From assembly GCF_004519315.1 (NCBI RefSeq), contig NZ_SOZE01000028.1, forward strand, positions 1 to 64,000: a stretch of DNA of 64,000 bases, given 5' to 3'. This document shows, one piece after another, positions 1 through 9,216 of the stretch. This stretch comes from Mucilaginibacter psychrotolerans. Lineage in GTDB: Bacteria > Bacteroidota > Bacteroidia > Sphingobacteriales > Sphingobacteriaceae. The translations under genes were made by a program, and so were the position numbers. Each line of letters starts with the position of its first letter. Within the stretch, counting starts at the first letter, position 1. The notes beneath the pieces are model-generated. The model saw only the letters and a list, made by a program, of their open reading frames with translations. It had not been told where the DNA came from and searched no databases.

Positions 1-3000
1 GAAATCGGATTGTCGAATCCATAATTATACGGCGACCATCTTCTGCCTTTCTCCGCCAACGGATCTACACTCGTCCATCTGGCAATTACAGGATCGTAAA
101 AGCGCGCGCCATAATCGTATTCGGTGAGTTCCTCTTGCAGTTCTTTTTTATTGTAAAGGTACTTATTTCTCAAACTCGGAACAGGTCCCCTGGCAACATT
201 TAATCCAAAGGGGTAATAATCATCTTCACTAACCTTGCCGCTCACCTGGTCGAAAGTTACCCGGTTATTGCCCAGGTGGTCTGTCAGCGTGTATTCGTAA
301 TTCGGCGATGTTGTTGGGTTCAGCACGCGGCCTTCCTCTGTTTGGATAAAGTCTATCGTAGTGCCGGTGTACTGGATGCCACTGATGTATTCTGTTGTAA
401 CCGTACCGCTTACTTTCTTTAGCTTTTGGCCGGCTCCGTCGTAGGTATAACTCAGGTTTTTGGATGGGACGCTTTCCGGCAGGTTAAACAGGTTGTAGTT
501 AATATTATTGTTTAACCCGTCGCTTTTTGCATTGCCGTTGGCATCGTACAGGGGGTAGCTGCGGAAGGCTGCCCCCGAATTACTCACGGACTGCAGCTGG
601 TTACCGGTATAGCTATACAAAAGCGATGCATTATTGGGCGCGGTAAGCCTGTTAAGGGCTTTAATGTTACCATTGAGGTCATAGGTGATGTCCTTTTCGG
701 TATAGCCGCTGCTGCTGGTGCCCGCTATTAAACGGTTCAGTTGATCATAGCTGTACACCGCAGTTTGCAAGCCTGCACTTAGCGAGTTGTACACCCGGTA
801 TCCCTGCCCGGATATGTTACCGTTATATTGGGCTGATCCGCCGTATTGTGGCTGGTTGTAGGTCAGCTGTTCGGCAAACAGTTGGGTTGCCGTTGCAGCA
901 ACAGAGGGGTCGTTTATTTTACTCAGCCAACCCCGCTCATTATAGGCATAGGTGATATCCTGTAAAAATGACCCACCGCTGTTGGTACTGTGCAGGTGCT
1001 TTTTCCACAACTGACCTACCTCGTTATAGGTGTTTGCGGATAGCAATACATTGGTCCCGGAATTTATCTTATCCCAGGTGTTTATTTTCCTGCCCATGTG
1101 GTCATAGTCATAGCTGTTGGCTATGGTTATAGCCAATACCGCCGCCGTACCACCGCTGTTTTTGGTGTAATGCTGCCTTGTGGTACTTACCGGCTGGTCG
1201 GTAAAGTTGTATGCCGTTGTTACCTCATCGTAGTTGTAGGGGTTAAAGGCCGCGGTGCCGCCCAGGTAATGCTGTTTGTAGGTTTTTATGTTGCGGCCTT
1301 CCCCGTCGTAATACATTACGTTCCTAAGCATATCGGCCGTCCCCAATACATTGGTGAGGCTGCCGGTGGGCAGGCCTTTCGTCATGCCGCTACCCGCCGC
1401 ATACTGGTAAGGGTTGCTGCCTGCAAAGCTGTAATCGTCGTAATAGTTTACCGCCAGGGTGGAGCTTACTGTTGCCGGGAAGCTTTGGGCATTATAACCG
1501 TAATTGGTTGCTGTGCCCGTAGGTACTTCCCAAAGGTAGGTTTGGTTATTTGCCAGTGTTTGTATCGTAGCCCGTACATCTGCACCGGTAGCGCCGTATA
1601 GGTATATGCCGCTTGTTACTACCCTGCCTAAAGCATCGTAACGGGTAAACGTCCATTCGGGCGTGGTTTTGCCGCGCTGGTTGGCATCCTGGGTAGCCAC
1701 CACCTGGTCCAGCTTGTTGTACACCATATACTCCCAGCCCTTGCCTGGCAGTTTCTTTTGGGTGAGGCGACCGCGCTCGTCGTAGCGGTACTGGTAGCAC
1801 AGGTTGTCTAAAGTGCTTTGGTTAGCGGCGCTGGTGATGCCGTTGTCTGCGCCGCTCATAGGCGGCAGCACAAAGGCCAGGTTGCCCATATCGTCGTAAA
1901 CGTAATAGGTGCTTAATATTTGCAACGCCGGGGAACCGCCGGGAACATAATTGAACGTACGCTTCAGCACTACGCGTCCTTCCTTGTCTTTATACTCTTC
2001 TGTTGTTCCGCCGCGCCCACTTTTCCAGTTCTCGTCATAGGCAACGGTTACGTATAACTGATTAGCGTTGTATCTGCCTGCAGTGCCGCCTGCCACGGCC
2101 AGCGAACGGCTTTGATCGGCATTAATAGACACGGTATAAAGCGCCACAAAGCGGGTGTTGGTAGTATCCGTTATCGCATTGGTATTGTTACCTGCATACG
2201 CCATTTTCTGGGTATGACCAGTGGTGGCTCCCGGCACGGGTTGCCAATCGGTACCCGGCGCACCTTGCTCCAATACGCGGTTCAGAGGCGATTGTTCAAA
2301 AACGGTGGCAGAAAAGGGCTGCGGGTTGTATACTATGCCATTATTGCTTTGCTGCGCGCCCGAGGCCGCAGTGCTGCCCGTTGGGTAATAGAAATTTGAA
2401 ACTCCGGCGCCTGCTGCAAGCGCGTCTGTTTTAAAACTGCCGTTTGCCGTAGTTGCTGCATAGGGTAGGTATTTGTAAACCTCCCTGCCAAACTGGTCGT
2501 AAGCAACAGGTTGAACCATATCTTTTGCAGCGGGACTGCCCTTTACCTGCACCGTTTGCATGGGGCGGCCCAGGCCGTCGAGGTATTGCACCGTTGTCAT
2601 TACTTTTGTTTGATCGCTGCTTGCCGATATTACGGCCGTCGTGGTGGTAAATCCTTGGTCACGCAGCGTATAAGTAACGATATAATTCTGGTCAGAACTG
2701 AAGGCATAACCTCCTGTACCCACGGCGATGCTCAGCGTTACAGTAGCGCTGCCGGTTGCGCTATAGGCGGTGATGGTGTAATTGGTTGCGGGCGATACTA
2801 CTGTAGGTGTTCCACTAATCACACCGGTATTACCATCCAGTACCAACCCTGCGGGCAACTGCGGGCTAATGGTAAATGCATTGGTAATAATCTTTCTGAT
2901 CCTATAGTTGTAAGCGTCGGCTACGTAAAGGTTGCCCTTGCTGTCCAGGCAAAGCCCGTACGGATTGTAAAAGCGCGCTACCGTACCGGCACCATTAACC

Positions 3001-4418
3001 ATGCCTGCCGTTAGTGCCCCGGCAAGGGTGCTTACAACACCTGCCGGGGTAATCTTGCGGATTATGTTATTGCTGGCATCGGTAACGTAAATATTGCCCG
3101 ACGGATCTGCTTTTAAATTTGTCGGCAGGTTGAATTGTGCCGCCGTGCCGGTACCATCGGCATAGCCGGCCACGCCGCTCCCTGCAAAAGTGGAAACCAC
3201 GCCCGCCGGTGTGATCTTACGGATCAGGTTGTTTAACCGGTCGGCAACGTAGATATTCCCCGACGCATCTAAAGTAACCGACATGGGGTTTTTAAAGGTA
3301 GCAAGCAGTGCTGTGGTGCTGTTTGTTGCCCCTGCCACACCGGTACCGGCCAATGTAGTGACTACCCCTGCCGGCGTGATCTTGCGAATCTGGTTGTTGG
3401 AATAATCTGCCACCAGCAAATTACCCGCAGCATCGAAGCATAAACCGATGGGATTATTGAAACTGGCCCCGGTGCCTGTACCGTTCAAATTGCCGGCACT
3501 GCCACTCCCAGCAAACGTTGTTACCACACCTGTCGGCGTAATCTTCCGGATCAGGTTGTTCTTCTGGTCGGCAACAAAAACATTACCTGCTGCATCTATG
3601 GCCACGCCGGCCGGGTGATTAAAGCTGGCTCCCGCCCCGGTTCCGTTGGTGCTGCCGAGAGAACCGTTTCCTGCCAGGGTACTCACCACTCCACCGGGTG
3701 TAATCTTCCTGATCGCATGGTTATCTGCATCGGCCACGTAAATGTTATCCGCCGCATCTGCCGCCACCGCCAGGGGCAAACTAAAACTTGCGGTTGATCC
3801 ATTGCCATCACCCAGTCCCTGCGAGCCTATGCCTGCAAAGGTTGATGTAAGGGCGCTTGACAACGGCGGCCCTCCGGTAATTGTTGGCGATAATGGGGTT
3901 ATGGCTGTGCCTGTGGTAAAGCTATTGGTGCCGCCGGTGTAACTAATCGTCATCTGCGGTACAATACTTACGTTCAGTGTAAAATTTATTGTCCCGGCAT
4001 TGTTGCCGTATCCTTCTGCTACCACGTAATAGGTTCCCGGCGCTAAATTGCTTAAGGTGATGGATGATTGCACACCACTACAGGCCGGGCCGTTGTCATC
4101 ATTGGTGGTTATGGCTGTACCACTGCTATTGAGCAGGTTAAGATAGGTATCAAAATTGCTCCCGCAAAGGGATAATGTTACCGATGTTGCCGTTGAATTA
4201 ATGGTAAACCGGTACCAAACATCATTGGCAACATTGTTGTTGCCGTAAGTGTTGGCAAACCCGCCTGTCGCGCTGTTTCGGGTGTCAAAAAAACTTCCTG
4301 ATGAACTGTAGGTCCCTGCTGCAATAGCGCTAGTCATAGAATAGCCCGGAATCTCGGCAAAGGCACTTGTCATCATGCCCGTCAGCAGTACCACCAGCAT
4401 AAATAATATCTTTTTCAT
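1..4418 (-). CDS. PPC-NHL-Ig-DUF6443-RHS repeat protein, C-terminus outside window
   Basis: Open on the minus strand from an ATG at 4418 to the window edge (over 1470 codons). I translated parts by hand and found one continuous frame. In order it has a signal peptide (MKKILFMLVV...), a pre-peptidase C-terminal (PPC)-like domain at about residues 60-150 (ends LAPGTYYVVAEG), about six NHL repeats (residues about 190-512), a putative Ig domain (TISPQLPAGL...GVISGTPT), a DUF6443 segment (VQYLDGLGRPMQTVQV) and YD/RHS repeats. At the edge is the RHS core signature (YGARFYDPVIARW, then VDPLAEK and SPYNYGFDNP). Such proteins form a secreted shell, and in many families the variable tail after the core is a toxin. 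That tail is not visible here, so a toxin role is inference. It is the last gene seen of an operon, 24 bp after a small secreted protein. The NHL propeller ahead of DUF6443 is an uncommon combination. Confidence 0.9.
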   Translation of the reverse strand, partial: MKKILFMLVVLLTGMMTSAFAEIPGYSMTSAIAAGTYSSSGSFFDTRNSATGGFANTYGNNNVANDVWYRFTINSTATSVTLSLCGSNFDTYLNLLNSSGTAITTNDDNGPACSGVQSSITLSNLAPGTYYVVAEGYGNNAGTINFTLNVSIVPQMTISYTGGTNSFTTGTAITPLSPTITGGPPLSSALTSTFAGIGSQGLGDGNGSTASFSLPLAVAADAADNIYVADADNHAIRKITPGGVVSTLAGNGSLGSTNGTGAGASFNHPAGVAIDAAGNVFVADQKNNLIRKITPTGVVTTFAGSGSAGNLNGTGTGASFNNPIGLCFDAAGNLLVADYSNNQIRKITPAGVVTTLAGTGVAGATNSTTALLATFKNPMSVTLDASGNIYVADRLNNLIRKITPAGVVSTFAGSGVAGYADGTGTAAQFNLPTNLKADPSGNIYVTDASNNIIRKITPAGVVSTLAGALTAGMVNGAGTVARFYNPYGLCLDSKGNLYVADAYNYRIRKIITNAFTISPQLPAGLVLDGNTGVISGTPTVVSPATNYTITAYSATGSATVTLSIAVGTGGYAFSSDQNYIVTYTLRDQGFTTTTAVISASSDQTKVMTTVQYLDGLGRPMQTVQVKGSPAAKDMVQPVAYDQFGREVYKYLPYAATTANGSFKTDALAAGAGVSNFYYPTGSTAASGAQQSNNGIVYNPQPFSATVFEQSPLNRVLEQGAPGTDWQPVPGATTGHTQKMAYAGNNTNAITDTTNTRFVALYTVSINADQSRSLAVAGGTAGRYNANQLYVTVAYDENWKSGRGGTTEEYKDKEGRVVLKRTFNYVPGGSPALQILSTYYVYDDMGNLAFVLPPMSGADNGITSAANQSTLDNLCYQYRYDERGRLTQKKLPGKGWEYMVYNKLDQVVATQDANQRGKTTPEWTFTRYDALGRVVTSGIYLYGATGADVRATIQTLANNQTYLWEVPTGTATNYGYNAQSFPATVSSTLAVNYYDDYSFAGSNPYQYAAGSGMTKGLPTGSLTNVLGTADMLRNVMYYDGEGRNIKTYKQHYLGGTAAFNPYNYDEVTTAYNFTDQPVSTTRQHYTKNSGGTAAVLAITIANSYDYDHMGRKINTWDKINSGTNVLLSANTYNEVGQLWKKHLHSTNSGGSFLQDITYAYNERGWLSKINDPSVAATATQLFAEQLTYNQPQYGGSAQYNGNISGQGYRVYNSLSAGLQTAVYSYDQLNRLIAGTSSSGYTEKDITYDLNGNIKALNRLTAPNNASLLYSYTGNQLQSVSNSGAAFRSYPLYDANGNAKSDGLNNNINYNLFNLPESVPSKNLSYTYDGAGQKLKKVSGTVTTEYISGIQYTGTTIDFIQTEEGRVLNPTTSPNYEYTLTDHLGNNRVTFDQVSGKVSEDDYYPFGLNVARGPVPSLRNKYLYNKKELQEELTEYDYGARFYDPVIARWTSVDPLAEKGRRWSPYNYGFDNPI
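2882..3847 (-). repeat. In-gene tandem NHL repeats, about 160 bp period, six units
   Basis: Six successive segments on the minus strand each encode a variant of an IRKITPAGVV...LAG...NGTG...F..P.G...D..GN.YVAD unit. The IRKI codons lie near 2893, 3052, 3222, 3384, 3546 and 3708, so the period is about 160 bp (53-56 residues). This is the NHL beta-propeller repeat, and six blades fit a complete propeller. The DNA repeats are similar enough for slippage or recombination to change blade number. Confidence 0.85.
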
Positions 4419-4442
4419 GTGATAAGGTTAGATCTGGTTGGT

Positions 4443-4811
4443 TTAATTATTTTTTCGTGCTGTGCTGTCTGCCCTCCATGCCACTCTTCTTTCTGTTGCG
4501 GGTATAATTTTGGCGCGCTGCAGCGGGCTAAGCAATTGTTCAAGCTTCCTGTTCTTATCATCAATCAGGCCGTCTATAGCATTACGCTTTTGCTGCTCGC
4601 TAAGCGCTCCGTTAGCCATCACCTGGCCAAGCGCCTTTTTGTAACGCTCTCTAATCTCGTTTACAAGGCGAGCTGTCGCCGTATCCGTTTTTAAGTGCTG
4701 GCTTAAGTAAGTGATTGACTGCCTCCGGCTACTATCCGGCTGCTGCCCGTAACTTTTCGCTGCGCATATCAATATCATCATGATGATGCCTGTTATTCTT
4801 GCTATTTTCAT
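4443..4811 (-). CDS. Small secreted helical protein between two RHS-type genes
   Basis: 122 residues with a clear signal peptide (MKIARITGIIMMILICAAKSYG, then QQPDSS). The mature part is rich in Lys, Arg, Gln and Glu and is predicted by eye to be helical (NEIRERYKKALGQ; LSEQQKRNAIDGLIDDKN; LLSPLQRAKI). The LS..Q...I pattern recalls the Spy/CpxP type of periplasmic helical chaperone, but I cannot assign a family. The gene starts 9 bp after the stop of the 1249-residue upstream protein and ends 24 bp before the start of the NHL-RHS gene, so the three are almost certainly co-transcribed. A periplasmic chaperone or adaptor for the giant neighbours is a guess from context only. Confidence 0.75.
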   Translation of the reverse strand: MKIARITGIIMMILICAAKSYGQQPDSSRRQSITYLSQHLKTDTATARLVNEIRERYKKALGQVMANGALSEQQKRNAIDGLIDDKNRKLEQLLSPLQRAKIIPATERRVAWRADSTARKNN

Positions 4812-4820
4812 TTCGATGTT

Positions 4821-7800
4821 TTATTGGCCATGGTAATGGTAATCGGTGTGTTTGATAATGTTGCCGTCCTGGTCTTTGATGTTTACCAGCCGTTGGATAC
4901 TATCATATTCAAAATACGTAATCTGACTCTTCACATCAGTCATACTGGTAACCCCAACCAATGGTTCGTAGGTATAAGTGCTCATCTGCGCAGCAACGGG
5001 ATATAGTCTTACTTCATCTATGTACCCTCCTCCCGATAGACTGATGGTTGTTTGCCCGGTTATTCGGTGCTCATAATACGTCCAGCCCATATGTGTGCTG
5101 CCTTTTACGGGGTAACCTGCAATTGTGCCTGCAACGCTAAATGGGGTGCTGTTCTTGGTCCAGTACGATACGATATAAGTGTTGTCGGCGCTCAATCCGC
5201 TTTTGCTTAACGTTCCGTTTGACAGGATGTAGGAGCTTTTACCGGTCAGCGCTGTAGTATTGTCCCGTAATGCAGAGGCTACCGTCCAGCCTGGGTTGCC
5301 ATCAGCCTCAAAGCTGGCGAAAGCAACATTAGCTAAGTTCGCGTTATCCACCTTTGCCAACGGATAGGAAAGGCTTTTACCCCATAAATATGCCGTTGAT
5401 GCCCCTCGCTCAGGATACTGTTGCACCACGCGGCCAATACTATCGTATTTGAAGTTGAGGCGGCTGGCATACCCCGCAGCCTTGGAAAGGGTGCCACCCG
5501 CAACAGACGAAAAGGCAAACCCGTATAAGGGCGATACGGTCTCAAGCACCTGCACCTGCTTAAGAGTGGGCTGGTCTGTATTGAAAATATTAAGCAGTCC
5601 TCCCCAGTATTGTTTAGCTGCTGATGGAACTGTGGTAACCCGTTCGTTATAAGATTCCAGCGGTACGATGATATGTTTCTGCTGTAGTAACTTAATGCCA
5701 TTTGCCGCAGAATCGAGCCCGGTTGCCGCTTGAAGGTCGGGGTAATCCTGGGGATACTTATAATAAGTATTCAGCGTATCTTCACGGGAGGTGCCCGTCG
5801 CTTTCTTAATCAGCTGAAAATGTCCCTTTGTTTTATCGTAGGTATAATCTTCGTAGGTTGCCTGCGCCTGGTTCCCCGCCACATCATATTCAAAGTGCTC
5901 TTTCCGCTTCATCACATTCCTGTAAACCGGTATCGGGAAATGGTGCGCGTAAATCTTAAATACCTGGCCATTGTCGTACCCGGGGCTGGTGTATTCACTC
6001 AGGCCCTGATTAAATAGCATCTGCCAGATTTTTGGGGCTGAGTCGCGATCATAGTAATAGTAATCCCTGGACACCGACACGAGGCTGCTGCCGGTTTTCT
6101 TATAGTGTTTTTCTTCTATCAGGTCTCCGCGCCCGCCGGGGATGGAAGGGATCGTAGCCATAATGGGGTTGAGGATACCCGGGTTGCTCAACGTATTGCC
6201 GTAGTACAGCACTGTATTTACATTGAAATTGCTGGAAGCATTATACCTGAACTCTGACATTCCGTTCAGGTTATTACCCTCGCTTTCAGATATCTGCACG
6301 GTAGAATAACCGAAGCACGCGGCATCACGGCCGTCGCTGAAAGGGTAGATAGATTGCCCGTAGCGGTAGCGGAAATTGTTCGAAGCCAAGACCACATTCG
6401 GGGCCTCAGACAGCTTGTAGTAATCCGTGCCCACCTGGGAGACGTAAATAGGGATATCGTCTTCCTTGCCATCAATATAGGTGAACTTCTTAATGTTGCT
6501 CGTTTGTGTTACCGGGTCGTAGTTGGTGATCTTGCTAACTCGTAGGCCACCGGAGTAATAGGTTTTATCTACAATAGCGGTACTGCTGCCCGTTGCCTTA
6601 ACATAGGTCTGAAGCCTGATCTCGCAGTTATTGAAAAAAGCCTGCGTATAAGGTTCGAAAAACACCCGGTAAGTGCTTGCGCTTTCGATAACTATGGAAG
6701 AATCGAGTACTGAGGTATAACTGGAGGCAGATGTCGGGATTCTTTTAAGGAACGCGCCGTTTTTGTAGACAAGAATATTTAGGAAGTAATCAGCCGGGTA
6801 AGTGCCGTGCCTGTCGACCAGGCAAAAAACGTTCAAGTTTTTACCAACCCAGTTAGAGGCGGGTGTAATATTGCCGTTTGCGTCCATAAATCCGGTAGCT
6901 GACATAACGGTTGCCCCAGAAGCTTTATAGGAATTGCTGACGGTATCCCGGTAAGTCGTTACCGACTCGCTTCTGACATACTGGTTAGTTTCGTAATTGA
7001 AAGTAGATGTACCACCTGTGGGGTATTGAATGGCGGTTAATATATTCGCCTGCATGTAATTAGGGTTGGCATCCCTGTTGGCACCGGTTAGAGATTGCCA
7101 TGCACCATTAATATAAATGTTTGCGGGCGGGACAAGCTGGGCGTTACCCGCCCCGTTATAGTACCCCCAGTGATCAATTGACAAAGAAAGTTTAGCCGGC
7201 AGGTTAAGCGTTTCATTATAGGTATATAGCGTTTTTTTGTAAGGCACAGTGCTCAGAGAGTCTGTTTCTGCAATGCCGTTTAACTTAAGCCGTTTATAAT
7301 GGTTGTCACTGGTGTACTGGCTTAAGTTACTAAAAATGCCATCGAACCCCACATTTCCGCTAAATCCGGCTGTCGCCGTAAAATAGGCATCATTATCCAA
7401 GACGATTTTCTTAACTAAAGATCCTTTTTTATTCCTGATCTCGATAGCCTGCAAACGTCGGGCCCCCTGGAGGTCATTTCGCGTTTCTGCATAAACAAAC
7501 TGTACAAAGCCGTCAGAGAAGCTTATCTTACTGATATTGAGCTGCTGATAAATGGAGAAGCTTGCTGTCACATTATCCGTTTGTTGCTGTGTATGTGGCG
7601 AAACGTTTCCCACCAGATAGGTTTCGCCAATGTTCGGCAATGGATGGGTATAATTTTGCGTAGAATACAGGTATTCAAAATTAATCTCTCCATTAACCGG
7701 AGATACAATTTTGGTTAGATGCCATGTATTGAGGGTATGGGAAACTCGGTTATTGATGAAAAAAGGGTCGGTTGAGTTAGTTGAATTAAGCTGCCGCTGG

Positions 7801-8570
7801 GTAAAAAAATATATAATCCCTTTTTCATCAGTTACTTTCCAGTCGGGGAAGCTGCTGTTAGGGTAGGAAATGAGTTCAATCTTCAATGCCCCGTCGCCCA
7901 ATACTACGGGCTTAAAATTATTGTCGAAAACAAATTTATAGCTGCGGTCACCGATGCTTATCATATACAAGTCGGATGCAAAATCGGGGGCTTTACCACC
8001 GGCGACATCAAAATAGTTGAAATATTCCTTGTTCACGCCGTTATGAGGAAGTGATAGCCCACTAACGAGTGGGCTTGAAATGCCATTTGCAAAGAAAGCG
8101 TTGGTATCGTTATTCCAGATGTAATAATAGTTATCCATACTGAAGAGAGGAGATTTAGATAACAGTGCCTGCTGCGGGTTGTCGGGCATGTCCACGTAAG
8201 TAGCCCAAAAACCTCCTTCGAAATCGGGCCCGCCACGGACAGTGCTGACAATTGACCCGCCTGCGCTGAGCGCCCAACCCAACCCTACTTCGCTGGACTC
8301 TTCTTTCACCTTGATTCCCCCGGCATGGTACATCAGCGAGATAGGGAACTGAAGATTCCCCTCCTGGATCGTATAAACGGGGTAGCTGATGCTGGGTATG
8401 CCCGAAAAGTTACTGACCGGAATAAGCCCGAATTTGCCCAGCGCGCTGACATCCGGAGGCGGAGGTGTAAGTACCTGGGGCTTGGGGCCTGTTTGGGCCA
8501 TCAAGCGTTGGGAGAAGGGCAAAAAGGATATGGCCCCTATAATAAGCAGGGTAAATATTAGGTATTTCAT
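4821..8570 (-). CDS. SpvB/RHS-like secreted YD-repeat protein (1249 aa)
   Basis: The start at 8570 is chosen because a signal peptide follows directly (MKYLIFTLLIIGAISFLPF...LMAQ); the frame extends upstream to 8651 without adding a credible leader. The mature N-terminus has a proline-rich stretch, then the SpvB/TcaC-like opening (FPISLMYHAGGIKVKEESS, GLGWALSAGGSI). Long beta-rich YD-type repeats follow, and the protein ends with TYEPLVGVTSMTDVKSQITY and FEYDSIQRLVNIKDQDGN. It lacks the RHS core and any tail domain, unlike the partner at 1-4418. Proteins of this build are common in Bacteroidota next to DUF6443/RHS genes and probably form a shell exported to the surface. The function is not known. 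It is first of the intact genes in the operon, after a decayed gene at 8727-9022. Confidence 0.85.
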   Translation of the reverse strand: MKYLIFTLLIIGAISFLPFSQRLMAQTGPKPQVLTPPPPDVSALGKFGLIPVSNFSGIPSISYPVYTIQEGNLQFPISLMYHAGGIKVKEESSEVGLGWALSAGGSIVSTVRGGPDFEGGFWATYVDMPDNPQQALLSKSPLFSMDNYYYIWNNDTNAFFANGISSPLVSGLSLPHNGVNKEYFNYFDVAGGKAPDFASDLYMISIGDRSYKFVFDNNFKPVVLGDGALKIELISYPNSSFPDWKVTDEKGIIYFFTQRQLNSTNSTDPFFINNRVSHTLNTWHLTKIVSPVNGEINFEYLYSTQNYTHPLPNIGETYLVGNVSPHTQQQTDNVTASFSIYQQLNISKISFSDGFVQFVYAETRNDLQGARRLQAIEIRNKKGSLVKKIVLDNDAYFTATAGFSGNVGFDGIFSNLSQYTSDNHYKRLKLNGIAETDSLSTVPYKKTLYTYNETLNLPAKLSLSIDHWGYYNGAGNAQLVPPANIYINGAWQSLTGANRDANPNYMQANILTAIQYPTGGTSTFNYETNQYVRSESVTTYRDTVSNSYKASGATVMSATGFMDANGNITPASNWVGKNLNVFCLVDRHGTYPADYFLNILVYKNGAFLKRIPTSASSYTSVLDSSIVIESASTYRVFFEPYTQAFFNNCEIRLQTYVKATGSSTAIVDKTYYSGGLRVSKITNYDPVTQTSNIKKFTYIDGKEDDIPIYVSQVGTDYYKLSEAPNVVLASNNFRYRYGQSIYPFSDGRDAACFGYSTVQISESEGNNLNGMSEFRYNASSNFNVNTVLYYGNTLSNPGILNPIMATIPSIPGGRGDLIEEKHYKKTGSSLVSVSRDYYYYDRDSAPKIWQMLFNQGLSEYTSPGYDNGQVFKIYAHHFPIPVYRNVMKRKEHFEYDVAGNQAQATYEDYTYDKTKGHFQLIKKATGTSREDTLNTYYKYPQDYPDLQAATGLDSAANGIKLLQQKHIIVPLESYNERVTTVPSAAKQYWGGLLNIFNTDQPTLKQVQVLETVSPLYGFAFSSVAGGTLSKAAGYASRLNFKYDSIGRVVQQYPERGASTAYLWGKSLSYPLAKVDNANLANVAFASFEADGNPGWTVASALRDNTTALTGKSSYILSNGTLSKSGLSADNTYIVSYWTKNSTPFSVAGTIAGYPVKGSTHMGWTYYEHRITGQTTISLSGGGYIDEVRLYPVAAQMSTYTYEPLVGVTSMTDVKSQITYFEYDSIQRLVNIKDQDGNIIKHTDYHYHGQ

Positions 8571-8726
8571 GTGCGGTTTTGATAAGGCTTGCTGGTCGAA
8601 ATTTTGATTGCTATTGAAATAAGTCCGAAAGCGCATGTGAGTTTTTGGCAACTTGCCGATGTCTGTACGCGGTACGATACGCAGAAGAGCGGCGAAATCA
8701 CTAGCAATATTACTTCTCTACGGGTA

Positions 8727-9022
8727 TTATTTCCTTTTAATAAACTTGTTAACTTTTGTATTTAATTTTCTTTGTTCGTTTTGCATCCTCAGCAATAAAC
8801 TGTTTTGCGCCTCAATCTCCTTGTCTTTCTCAATCAGGTATAGCGTCAACTCCTCTGCTTTTTTCATCAATTGCTTATTCATCTCGCCTACATCCAAACC
8901 ATTAGTCATCATCTCCGCCGCAGATGGCACATCTGGCAAATGGTGGTTCGCTTCGATGTAACTTCTTACCGATTGCAACGAGTGCCGCCAATAAGGCACA
9001 ATAAACACAAGATTTTTTTCAT
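8727..9022 (-). pseudogene. Frameshifted remnant: signal peptide joined to S74-like coiled-coil C-terminus
   Basis: An ATG at 9022 opens a signal-peptide-like sequence (MKKILCLLCLIGG) that stops at TAA 8966-8968 after 18 codons. A second minus frame, open from a GTG at 9008, carries SLQSVRSYIEANHHLPDVPS, then GLDVGEMNKQLMKKAEELT and LYLIEKDKEIEAQ up to a stop at 8727. That block is the conserved C-terminal end of long Bacteroidota tail-fibre/S74-associated proteins, which are normally several hundred residues. The two frames overlap, so the gene appears to have lost its middle and shifted frame. It sits just upstream of the RHS operon and downstream of a good promoter, so it may now act mostly as an untranslated leader. 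A functional 93-residue GTG-started protein is less likely. Confidence 0.7.
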
Positions 9023-9184
9023 GTTGTAATGAAGGTTGAAAGAGGAAAATGTTAATTATAAAACAAACACAGGTTTGCCTTGACTATCAAGAATCAAACA
9101 GCGTATTATTCGGGCTTTTAGGGAAGCTTTAGGGCAATGATATTTGATGCATAATGTGTGATTAAAGGTTGTTAGGACATGCTG

Positions 9185-9216
9185 CAAATATATGGACACG
9201 GTTTTGATATCTCAAA
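9185..9216 (-). promoter_or_regulatory. Bacteroidota promoter for the RHS operon
   Basis: Read on the minus strand, TTTG (9213-9216) is followed after 20 bp by TATATTTG (9185-9192), matching the TTTG-N17..23-TAnnTTTG consensus of the Bacteroidota primary sigma factor. It would give a leader of about 160 nt before the decayed gene at 9022 and can serve the whole operon down to position 1. Confidence 0.6.

Noticed and set aside
1098..4000. Several plus frames across the RHS gene
   Set aside because: Antisense shadows of the long minus coding frame, which reads as recognisable domains throughout.
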